Under the pieces are notes generated by a model. It was not told the DNA's origin and did not search any database. It worked only from the letters and a program-made list of their open reading frames with translations. From Bacteroidales bacterium (GTDB taxonomy: Bacteria; Bacteroidota; Bacteroidia; Bacteroidales; P3), in the NCBI GenBank assembly GCA_017632095.1, contig JAGBSA010000105.1, positions 1 to 12,228 on the forward strand: a stretch of DNA of 12,228 nt. Reading direction: 5' to 3'. Of this stretch, positions 5,787-12,228 are shown in pieces; the first letter of the stretch is position 1; every line of letters begins with the position of its first letter. Position numbers and translations under genes: made by a program.

Positions 5787-6804
5787 CGTTTATCTCCTTT
5801 ACGTCTTTGCAAGCGGCGATTTGCGAAAATAAATCAGGAAATAAATAACTCGAAAGCTCTTTCATTTTATCTGAAAGGGCTTTTTCTGTTTTCTCTTTCT
5901 TATATTGCGGTAAGGCATTCAAGTCTTCAACCTCCAAAAAGTCCTTCAAATAAAACTCCTCCAACTTCAAGAAGAACAACTCCAAGACATTCTCGGCGAA
6001 ATTCAAGCCTCTGATTTTTGCAAACAAAAGCGGATCTTTCAAAACGCCACGTCCAACCATATAATCCTTGATTTGAGGAAAACGATTCTTGATTTCAAAA
6101 AAATCTTTCGGCGTTTTAATATCCCCATTGTAAACAAGACGATGACGCAAAGAAGATGCAAGCAAGTCAAACGCCTCATAATCACAACAACCCTCATACA
6201 TCTGCACCGCCAAACGAGGGTGAACAATAACAGAATGCAGAGGCAAATCATTCAAAAGCCCAATCAAATTACCCAACTCTTGTTTCGAATCGTAGCCAAT
6301 ACGAATCTTCACACTCAAACCACCTTTCATTGTTTTGCAAACAGACGTCAGCAACTTCTCCAAAGCATTCAAATCCTTCAACAAAGCACTTCCGCGATTG
6401 TGTTTAAGAGCCAACTTTGCAGGACAAGCCAAATTCAAATTCACATGAGCATACCCCATATCAAAAAGCAAGTTCGCATACTTTGCAAGCCCCTTTGCAT
6501 CACTCCCAATCAACTGAGGAACAACACGCAACGAATCTTTGTTAGCCTCAATCGCCACATCGCGAAACTTTCTGCTCGAAGCGTTAAGCTCACCTGCCGT
6601 AAGAGAGATAAAAGGACTGACAGCATAATCTGCACACAAAGGAAAACAATAATGAAATGCCTTTCTAAAATACAAAGACGTCAAACCCTGCATAGGAGCC
6701 AAGATAAGATTATCCTCAAACGAAGTAAGAGCAGGCTCAAACACAATAGTATTGTCCTTAACCGAAGAAAACGGATCTATGAAAATTGATCTTAATCCCT
6801 GCAT
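5761..6804 (-). CDS. dus: tRNA-dihydrouridine synthase family protein (347 aa)
   Basis: An FMN-dependent TIM-barrel enzyme expected to reduce uridines in tRNA to dihydrouridine with NADPH, in the cytosol. Family motifs are complete: APMQG at 36-40 (FMN loop), VPQLIG near 95-100, NLACP at 124-128 with catalytic Cys127, RGSALL at 137-142, KIRIG at 166-170, VHPR at 194-197, YEG near 203, NGDI at 226-229, and GRGVL at 251-255. The N-terminus is about 30 residues longer than the usual start just before 'LAPM', and MQGL occurs both at the start and in the FMN loop. The ATG at 6804 is preferred because it lies 2 bases past the stop of the preceding gene. Which Dus subfamily and which tRNA position cannot be told from motifs. 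It is the last gene of the four-gene operon. Its 3' end overlaps the convergent secreted-protein gene. Confidence 0.88.
   Translation of the reverse strand: MQGLRSIFIDPFSSVKDNTIVFEPALTSFEDNLILAPMQGLTSLYFRKAFHYCFPLCADYAVSPFISLTAGELNASSRKFRDVAIEANKDSLRVVPQLIGSDAKGLAKYANLLFDMGYAHVNLNLACPAKLALKHNRGSALLKDLNALEKLLTSVCKTMKGGLSVKIRIGYDSKQELGNLIGLLNDLPLHSVIVHPRLAVQMYEGCCDYEAFDLLASSLRHRLVYNGDIKTPKDFFEIKNRFPQIKDYMVGRGVLKDPLLFAKIRGLNFAENVLELFFLKLEEFYLKDFLEVEDLNALPQYKKEKTEKALSDKMKELSSYLFPDLFSQIAACKDVKEINAIVSRRFQ
5852..5890 (+). terminator. Strong Rho-independent terminator for the secreted-protein gene, inside dus
   Basis: On the + strand AAAGC-T-CTTTCA (5853-5864) pairs with TGAAAG-G-GCTTT (5872-5883). 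This is 11 Watson-Crick pairs plus one T-G wobble, with the 7-base loop TTTTATC, followed by a T-rich run (TTCTGTTTTCT). It is 66 bases past the stop of the secreted-protein gene, and the strand orientation suits that gene. It lies within the minus-strand dus coding region, in codons for the KALSDKMKEL segment. Confidence 0.65.
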
Positions 6805-6806
6805 AC

Positions 6807-7475
6807 CTATTCTCCCGAAGCTGAAATAGCCCTATTGATAAATTCCTTAAACTTTCGAGTGCTCGAAAAGTCCTTTGCAAGCCTTTCAACCAAGTTCGGC
6901 TTCAACAAATAGTCCTCATCTATATTTTTAACCATAAGAAAATCCCTCAACTTCAAAGCCTCGATACCGCAATCCTTAGGAAAATCCTTTGGCATCTTCT
7001 TCATCATGCTCTCCAAATCAAGTTCAAAGCCCTTACACTCGGCAACAGCATCTTCAAACTCACCATTCAAAGCAAACACATCTTCCCTTATACTTCTTAT
7101 AATATCGTTCGGCATACACACAACACCCGTTGCCAAAAGATGAGACGAAAGATAACGCCCGCCAAACGGCTCAACGTGAAAATAATATCCCCCTAGACCG
7201 GATTTCTTTCCCTTCGGACAAACGTAAGCCCCTATATGAGTTTTGTAAGGCGTCTTATCCTTGGAAAATCTCACATCTCTGTAAATCCGATAAGTGCAAT
7301 CGCTCACACTCAAACCATAAATCGTTTCATCGAAATCTGAAATCGCTTCAACCAAATCAAGAACGAATTTATCGAAATAAGCTTTTACATCCTTATAATC
7401 TTGCTTATGCTCATCAAACCATACCTTATTATTGTTTTGATTCACTTTCGACAAGAAATCAATCACCCTTTTCAT
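6807..7475 (-). CDS. DUF2461 family protein (222 aa)
   Basis: A soluble protein of the DUF2461 (TIGR02453-type) family, function unknown. Diagnostic segments are FLSKVNQNNNKVWFDEHK at 7-24, TYRIYRDVRFSKDKTPYKTH at 61-80, and GYYFHVEPFGGRYL at 96-109. The length is close to the family's typical 220-230 residues. The ATG at 7475 is chosen over an upstream in-frame GTG at 7508 because the family starts at this point. The GTG would also overlap the end of rarA, whereas the ATG leaves an 8-base gap. It sits between rarA and dus in one operon, which suggests housekeeping expression but does not reveal its activity. Confidence 0.85.
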   Translation of the reverse strand: MKRVIDFLSKVNQNNNKVWFDEHKQDYKDVKAYFDKFVLDLVEAISDFDETIYGLSVSDCTYRIYRDVRFSKDKTPYKTHIGAYVCPKGKKSGLGGYYFHVEPFGGRYLSSHLLATGVVCMPNDIIRSIREDVFALNGEFEDAVAECKGFELDLESMMKKMPKDFPKDCGIEALKLRDFLMVKNIDEDYLLKPNLVERLAKDFSSTRKFKEFINRAISASGE

Positions 7476-7483
7476 CTGTCTAA

Positions 7484-8740
7484 TCAATATTTGTAAACAC
7501 CATACCACATCTTTCGCAAATCCTCTCTTGTTTTCTGCTCTCTCGGATTGTCGCTTGGCGAATACAACTCAAGAGTTTGCAAACTATCAGGCATAAATTG
7601 CTGTTGCACGAAGTGATTTTGATAATCGTGAGAGTACATATAATCGTTTCCATAGCCTATTTGCTTCATCAGATTCGTAGGAGCATTTCTCAAATGCAAA
7701 GGTACAGGCAAATCTCCCGTTTTTTCAACCAACTCCAACGCCTTACCGATAGCAAGATAAGTCGAATTGCTTTTCGGACTCGTTGCAAGATAAACCGCAG
7801 TCTGCGAAAGAATGATACGCCCCTCAGGCATACCGATTTTATTCACCGCATCAAAACACGCATTAGCCAACAACAAAGCATTAGGATTCGCATTCCCAAT
7901 ATCCTCCGAAGCCAAAATAATCATACGCCTTGCAATAAACAACGGATCTTCCCCTCCGGCAATCATTCTTGCAAGCCAATACACCGCCGCATTAGGGTCT
8001 GAACCTCTCACACTCTTGATAAAAGCCGAAATAATATCGTAATGCTGTTCTCCTTTCTTATCATAAGTAGCCAAATTCTGCTGAACAATAGAACAAACCG
8101 TAGCATTATCGATAACACAATCACCTTTGAATTGAGCAACAACAAGTTCTAAAGCATTCATCAGCTTTCTCGCATCGCCGCCACTAATCCTCAGCAAAGC
8201 CTCGCTTTCTTTAATCGTAACCGTCCTTTGTTCCGTTTGAGCATAATAAGCAACAGCTCTGTCTATAATAGAAATCAAATCCTCTCTTTCCAACGAACGC
8301 AAAACGTAAACCTGACATCGAGACAACAAAGGCGAGATAACCTCAAACGAAGGATTCTCCGTAGTAGCACCAATCAGCCTTACAATACCCTGCTCCACCG
8401 CTCCAAGCAACGAATCCTGCTGATTCTTAGAAAAACGGTGGATTTCATCAACAAACAAAACAGCATTAGCCGTTTTACTCGCACGTTCAATCACCTCGCG
8501 AACATCTTTCACACCACTATTTATAGCACTAAGATTATAGAAAGGCACAGAAAGCGTATCGGCAATAATGTTTGCGAGAGTTGTCTTGCCGACTCCGGGC
8601 GGTCCCCAAAGAGTCATAGACGGAATATCGCCCTTCTCAATAGCCTTACGCAAGATTGCATCTTCTCCCACCAAGTGTTTTTGTCCCACATACTCATCTA
8701 AAGACTGCGGACGCAGGATTTCAGCCAAAGGTTTGTTCAT
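7484..8740 (-). CDS. rarA: Replication-associated recombination protein A (AAA+ ATPase, 418 aa)
   Basis: RarA (MgsA/WRNIP1 family) is an AAA+ ATPase acting at stalled replication forks, related to clamp-loader subunits. Motifs are PQSLDEYVGQKHL at 11-23, Walker A GPPGVGKTT at 46-54, Walker B VLFVDEIHRF at 94-103, sensor 1 GATTENPSF at 124-132, and the arginine finger in LLSRC at 138-142. The C-terminal half has the family's SVRGSDPNAAVYWLARMI and EDIGNANPNALLLA segments, typical of the helical tetramerisation region. The length is normal for the family. The ATG at 8740 is 13 bases after the stop of the methyltransferase gene, so it is in the same operon. There are no missing motifs. Confidence 0.95.
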   Translation of the reverse strand: MNKPLAEILRPQSLDEYVGQKHLVGEDAILRKAIEKGDIPSMTLWGPPGVGKTTLANIIADTLSVPFYNLSAINSGVKDVREVIERASKTANAVLFVDEIHRFSKNQQDSLLGAVEQGIVRLIGATTENPSFEVISPLLSRCQVYVLRSLEREDLISIIDRAVAYYAQTEQRTVTIKESEALLRISGGDARKLMNALELVVAQFKGDCVIDNATVCSIVQQNLATYDKKGEQHYDIISAFIKSVRGSDPNAAVYWLARMIAGGEDPLFIARRMIILASEDIGNANPNALLLANACFDAVNKIGMPEGRIILSQTAVYLATSPKSNSTYLAIGKALELVEKTGDLPVPLHLRNAPTNLMKQIGYGNDYMYSHDYQNHFVQQQFMPDSLQTLELYSPSDNPREQKTREDLRKMWYGVYKY

Positions 8741-8753
8741 TTCGTGAAAATAT

Positions 8754-9461
8754 TTACTTGCTTAACAAAAATACAGTATTCTTTTTATGTAGCGAAAACT
8801 TACTTTGTTTCCACTCGGCAATGCTTTTCGAAACAATCTTCTGACTTTCACCCCCTATATCGCAAGCCACACACAACATAGTGCCATTCGAACACACCTC
8901 AATCAAACTCTCCAACAAATGATCGTTGCGATAAGGAGTTTCTATGAAGATTTGCGTTTGATTGAAACGATACACAAGGGTTTCCAACTCACGAATACGT
9001 TTATTGCGAGCAGACTTTTCCGCAGGCAGATAGCCGACAAAGGCAAACGATTGCCCATTGAAGCCGCTTGCCATCAAAGCCATCATCAGCGAACTCGGTC
9101 CCGAAAGCGGAATAACCTCAAATCCCTCTCTCTGACACAAAGCCACAAAAGTACAACCCGGGTCCGCAACGCAAGGCAAGCCTGCCTCCGACATAACGCC
9201 CACCGATTTCCCCTCACGCAAAAAAGCAATGCAAGGCGACAAATCCTCATTCAAAGTATGTTCATTCAAGACAAAAAACTCCACATCTGCAAAATCACGC
9301 TTGTAACCTGCCTTTCGCAAAAAACGTCTTGCCGTTCTCAACTCCTCAACAACGAAAACATCACACCGCAACAAACAATCCAAATTCTCACTCGGCAGAC
9401 AGACACTCGGACACTTATCCGCAATAGGCGTAGGCAACAAATAAACTTTTCCAAACTCCAT
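8754..9461 (-). CDS. RsmI-like SAM-dependent methyltransferase (tetrapyrrole methylase superfamily, 235 aa)
   Basis: A SAM-dependent methyltransferase related to RsmI, which methylates the ribose of C1402 in 16S rRNA. Motifs are VYLLPTPI near the start, VVEELRTARRFL at 37-48, the signature SEAGLPCVADPG at 91-102, LSGPSSLMMAL at 119-129, FVGYLP at 141-146, and FIETPYR at 172-178. It is shorter than canonical RsmI (about 280 residues). The usual RELTK-like segment reads ACDIGGES here, so it may be the short Bacteroidota paralogue with another target. For this reason no gene symbol is given. The ATG at 9461 is preferred to a TTG at 9485 because a -7 promoter element at 9482-9490 covers that TTG. 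It is the first gene of the operon with rarA, the DUF2461 gene and dus. Confidence 0.8.
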   Translation of the reverse strand: MEFGKVYLLPTPIADKCPSVCLPSENLDCLLRCDVFVVEELRTARRFLRKAGYKRDFADVEFFVLNEHTLNEDLSPCIAFLREGKSVGVMSEAGLPCVADPGCTFVALCQREGFEVIPLSGPSSLMMALMASGFNGQSFAFVGYLPAEKSARNKRIRELETLVYRFNQTQIFIETPYRNDHLLESLIEVCSNGTMLCVACDIGGESQKIVSKSIAEWKQSKFSLHKKNTVFLLSK

Positions 9462-9481
9462 AAATAAAACACTAAAACATT

Positions 9482-9490
9482 GCAAAGATA
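9482..9490 (-). promoter_or_regulatory. Bacteroidota-type -7 promoter element of the rsmI-like/rarA operon
   Basis: On the minus strand the bases read TATCTTTGC, an exact TAnnTTTG(C) match. Transcription would start near 9475, leaving about 15 bases before the ATG at 9461. No clean TTTG -33 box lies 19-20 bases upstream; that place is taken by an AT palindrome. The four downstream genes have gaps of 13, 8 and 2 bases and no other promoter was noticed. Confidence 0.65.
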
Positions 9491-9504
9491 ATGTTTTTCT
9501 TCAA

Positions 9505-9522
9505 TACTATATATATATAGTA
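9505..9522. repeat. 18-bp perfect AT palindrome in promoter -33 region
   Basis: TACTATATATATATAGTA is fully palindromic and contains an alternating TA tract. It starts 15 bases upstream of the minus-strand -7 element at 9482-9490, covering the normal -33 position. It could be an operator or simply a flexible AT stretch. Confidence 0.4.
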
Positions 9523-9540
9523 AAGAGCAAAGGAAATAAA

Positions 9541-9590
9541 AGCCCAAAAACAAAACAGCCACTCAGGTTTTTGAACACCCAAATGGCTGT
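9541..9590 (-). terminator. Rho-independent terminator of the T9SS surface-protein gene
   Basis: On the minus strand ACAGCCA (9590-9584) pairs with TGGCTGT (9561-9555) around a 22-base loop that can itself form a small inner stem (GTT/AAC). The T-rich run TTTGTTTTTGGGC follows. It is about 43 bases after the stop of the surface-protein gene. It lies just upstream of the promoter of the next minus-strand operon, insulating the two. Confidence 0.7.
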
Positions 9591-9595
9591 ATAAA

Positions 9596-9615
9596 GGGAA
9601 TCAAAAGCGATTCCC
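9596..9615 (-). terminator. Second hairpin downstream of the surface-protein gene
   Basis: GGGAATC at 9596-9602 and GATTCCC at 9609-9615 form a perfect 7-base stem with a 6-base loop, 17 bases past the stop codon. In the minus direction TTTAT follows. It may be a first, weaker terminator or a 3'-end stabilising hairpin in tandem with the stronger one that follows. Confidence 0.5.
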
Positions 9616-9632
9616 ATACAATCAATTATTTG

Positions 9633-12228
9633 TTATTCCACAACAATCTTTTGAGTTTTGCTAGCAGAAGCACCATACACCTTAACAACATAAGCTCCGG
9701 AAGCAACATTGTCAAGAACAAAAGTAGTATTGTGAGTTTCAAATACCTTTTGACCTAAGATATTGTAAACCTCAGTACGAACAGCCTTGTCAGCAGTAAT
9801 ATTCACTTGACGGTTGTTATTAGTTATAGTAACATCAAGCTCTTCTACATCTGCAATGCCAACGTTTTTCTTAACCAACACTTTGAATCTGTCAGCGTTC
9901 TCTCCTGTTAAGATTTCTGTTGAGTAAACTCCGCCTTCAACCATGTCGATTACTTCTTCGCCATCTATTATGCTTACAGCGTAACCTTCAGGCAAATTAG
10001 TCAAAACAAAGTTCATAACAGTATCCTCTTGGCTGCGAACGTTCATTGTAGCATAGTAAGGCAATTCTGCAACTTCTTCTTTTATCAATGCAGTACCCTC
10101 AGTTACAAAGTATGGCTCAGCAACACCTGTTGTAGCGAACATTTTGTTAGCATCAAAGATATCATATCCTTGCTCTGCCTCTTCATTGTGTGCAAAGTAA
10201 ACTCTAACTTTTTCATTACCGTTTTGCAAAGTCAATTCGATAAGTTCGTTTGCAGAAGACTTAGCTCCTGTTGCTGGTTGATAATAATAAGATAATTGTT
10301 CTTTAGTAAAGGTTACAGATTTAGTTTCTTGTCCTTGACCTGCAAAGTTTACAAAGAAACCTTCAGTCATTAGAATATCTGTAGCATTTATATCAAAGCT
10401 TCCATTTCTGAATACATATACGCACTTACCTTGAAGATTAGTTAGAAGATTATTTGCTCCTTTGAATGCATATACATTTAATTTTGCAGGATAAGGATTT
10501 GCCAAAGCCATCCACTTGCCTGCTTCATTTACGTTTTGTGTATTTGCATTATCTTGTATATATTTTACAGTTTCTTCTACTGTAACGTCGCCGTTGTTCA
10601 AAACATAATCACAATTTCCGTATGTTCTGCCTTCTCTATCGAAATCGTAACCTACAATTTCGTAACGTTGTTCTTCGTCATTCCATTTGCACATATCGCC
10701 GTATGTAGTGAAAGACATAGTACCATCGTAGAAAGGCCAAGCAAACACACCCTCTCCTTTTCCGATTGGAGTGTTTACGGTTGCCCAATCAGTGCTCCAC
10801 TTTCCGGTTCCGTAATCGAACTCTACCATTGCCACGTCAGAGTTTGGATAAGGCACAACTGCTTTTAATTGATAGCCGGCAAAAGGTGCTCCTACGAAAC
10901 TCCACGTGTTTATGTCTTTTGTAACTGATTCTATTTCCACGATACCCGGTACATTTGTTGGAGTAGTGTTTATCAATTGTCCACCATTTTGAGAGATTCG
11001 AAGTGCACCGTTGTTTTCAGTAATTTTATACGTTTCTGTGATTTTCAAATCATGGTAAACGGTAACTATATGTCCTTGATTGATTTTAATGTTTGCAACT
11101 TCTCCTTGCGGTACTGCACCATCTGACCAAGTGTTAGGGTCGTTAAAGTCACCTGTTTTAGCGGTTTCGTATGCCGCTCCGTGAGTTGTGAAAGTTATAG
11201 AAGTAGGTCTAGGAACATTTTCTCCTTCTACCAAACAATAAACTATCGCTTCAATAGTGTAAGTCGTTGCAGGATCCAATCCTGACAAAGCAAGAGTTTC
11301 TCCGTTGGTGAATTCTTTTTCTTCGTCGCCAAGTTTAACAACTGCTGCATTTCCTTGCCAAGTTATATTCGCACTTGTCGATGTTACATCGCTTGCTTGC
11401 AAATTACTTACAGTATTACAATTTTCATTAACATAGAAAGAATAAGTTACCTCTGCTGAATATGATTCTTCAGAACATTTAGATTTAACAGTGAATACAT
11501 AAGGATTAGCACTTGCAGGCAAAGGTTGATTGCTTGTAATAAAATTTGTACCTTGTACATTTCTTACCATTGCTGTTTCAAGATCTCCTCCCGATACTGT
11601 CAAAACAAAGTATGATCCTTCGTAGTCTTGACTTTCCATAGTCCACCTTGCAGTGAAGTAATTATCTTCATCCTTTGTAACTGTAAATTCTATTGGAGCT
11701 TCACAAATAGTTACTTCTGTTGTCGGTTTTTCTCCGATTACCAAAACCAATTCACCGTTGATTACTGCGAAATAAAATCCAGTAAGACCTTCATTAATTC
11801 GAGCAGTTTCAAGATTATTTACTGAATTAGTGTCTCCATAATAATTACCCGTATTATTATTGTTACTACTATTTGTAGTATTGCTAGTAATAGTCTCTCG
11901 GTACCAGGTACTTTCCTCTGTTACAATCAATTCTCCATCTGCATAAGTATAATTAACACTTGCATTACCTTCACTTACACCAGCTATAACACTTGCTATA
12001 CCACTTGTAACCCAACCAGAAGTTATAGTTCCATCTGCCACACAAAAACTTATTTGTGTATTACTTGAAGCATATCCACAAATTCCACCAGCAAAAGAAC
12101 CTAATCCAAGTGAAAGCACAGGTGTTCCATCTGGAGTAACTGCTTTAACAGAACCTGTGAAAGAACAAGCAAGAACGCTTGCCGAATTTTTCGTTTGTCC
12201 GATCAAACCTCCGACATATCCAACTCCC
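9633..12228 (-). CDS. T9SS-exported multidomain surface protein with GLUG-like repeats (5' end cut by window)
   Basis: The frame stays open to the right window edge, so only about the last 865 residues are seen and the true start lies outside. In order there are GLUG-type repeats (GYVGGLIGQ, FAGGICGYAS, roughly 11950-12228), then an Asn/Ser/Thr-rich linker with NNNNTGNYYG (about 11810-11890). A fibronectin type III-like domain follows (TSTSANITW, LSGLDPATTYTI, ITFTTHG; about 11180-11430). Then comes a G8-like segment (KTGDFNDPNTWSDGAVP; about 11080-11160) and a long beta-rich region (WSFVGAPF). The C-terminus is a type A T9SS sorting domain of about 70 residues (VYNILGQKVFETH, VASGAYVVKVY, ending KTQKIVVE). 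That domain directs export through the T9SS and usually attachment to the cell surface. An adhesin-like or polymer-binding role is inferred. No catalytic domain was recognised in the visible part. Two hairpins follow its stop. Confidence 0.85.
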   Translation of the reverse strand, partial: GVGYVGGLIGQTKNSASVLACSFTGSVKAVTPDGTPVLSLGLGSFAGGICGYASSNTQISFCVADGTITSGWVTSGIASVIAGVSEGNASVNYTYADGELIVTEESTWYRETITSNTTNSSNNNNTGNYYGDTNSVNNLETARINEGLTGFYFAVINGELVLVIGEKPTTEVTICEAPIEFTVTKDEDNYFTARWTMESQDYEGSYFVLTVSGGDLETAMVRNVQGTNFITSNQPLPASANPYVFTVKSKCSEESYSAEVTYSFYVNENCNTVSNLQASDVTSTSANITWQGNAAVVKLGDEEKEFTNGETLALSGLDPATTYTIEAIVYCLVEGENVPRPTSITFTTHGAAYETAKTGDFNDPNTWSDGAVPQGEVANIKINQGHIVTVYHDLKITETYKITENNGALRISQNGGQLINTTPTNVPGIVEIESVTKDINTWSFVGAPFAGYQLKAVVPYPNSDVAMVEFDYGTGKWSTDWATVNTPIGKGEGVFAWPFYDGTMSFTTYGDMCKWNDEEQRYEIVGYDFDREGRTYGNCDYVLNNGDVTVEETVKYIQDNANTQNVNEAGKWMALANPYPAKLNVYAFKGANNLLTNLQGKCVYVFRNGSFDINATDILMTEGFFVNFAGQGQETKSVTFTKEQLSYYYQPATGAKSSANELIELTLQNGNEKVRVYFAHNEEAEQGYDIFDANKMFATTGVAEPYFVTEGTALIKEEVAELPYYATMNVRSQEDTVMNFVLTNLPEGYAVSIIDGEEVIDMVEGGVYSTEILTGENADRFKVLVKKNVGIADVEELDVTITNNNRQVNITADKAVRTEVYNILGQKVFETHNTTFVLDNVASGAYVVKVYGASASKTQKIVVE

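Noticed and set aside
6073..6789. 238-codon + strand open frame opposite dus
   Set aside because: Very rich in Arg, Gln, Thr and Ile with no domain, as expected of an antisense shadow; dus has complete catalytic motifs.
7476..7508. GTG start extending the DUF2461 protein by 11 residues
   Set aside because: It overlaps the end of rarA, and the extension does not resemble the family's N-terminus. The ATG at 7475 fits family length.
8228..8701. 157-codon + strand open frame opposite rarA
   Set aside because: Antisense to Walker A and B coding regions of rarA, low-complexity composition and no start context.
1..12228. tRNA, rRNA, CRISPR arrays or insertion sequences
   Set aside because: No cloverleaf-like segment, regularly spaced repeats, transposase or terminal inverted repeats were noticed in reading; the intergenic gaps are all under about 175 bases.

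Overview
The window looks like chromosomal DNA from an AT-rich member of the Bacteroidota, probably Bacteroidales-like. Three lines of evidence agree. Start-proximal promoters match the phylum-specific -7 element TAnnTTTG at three places. There is a CarboxypepD_reg/plug/beta-barrel outer-membrane receptor of the kind typical of this phylum. A large surface protein ends in a type IX secretion (T9SS) type A sorting domain. Genus and species cannot be read from the sequence.

Left part (1-1150): the last 33 codons of an unidentified + strand gene, then a likely two-gene unit. This unit encodes a uracil-DNA-glycosylase-like 'GESHY' protein and a 64-residue protein with two CxxC knuckles. It has a clear -7 promoter element and ends in terminator-like hairpins.

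Middle part (1147-5786): a minus-strand pair, an outer-membrane beta-barrel receptor followed after 2 bases by a stand-alone HsdR-N-like PD-(D/E)XK domain protein. A secreted protein of unknown function is transcribed divergently from the receptor. The short divergent intergenic region holds a -7 element and a perfect 7+7 inverted repeat.

Right-middle part (5761-9490): a tight minus-strand operon in the order RsmI-like methyltransferase, rarA, DUF2461 protein and tRNA-dihydrouridine synthase, with gaps of 13, 8 and 2 bases and one promoter at 9482-9490. Its last gene converges on and overlaps the secreted-protein gene by 26 bases. The terminator of that + strand gene appears to lie inside the dus coding sequence.

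Right edge (9541-12228): a minus-strand, T9SS-exported multidomain surface protein (GLUG-like repeats, Fn3, G8-like region, sorting domain) cut by the window edge and followed by a strong terminator. Most of the window is ordinary housekeeping and envelope content. No complete new system is evident. The less understood parts are the GESHY/zinc-knuckle pair, the nuclease-fold protein coupled to the receptor, and the unknown secreted protein.
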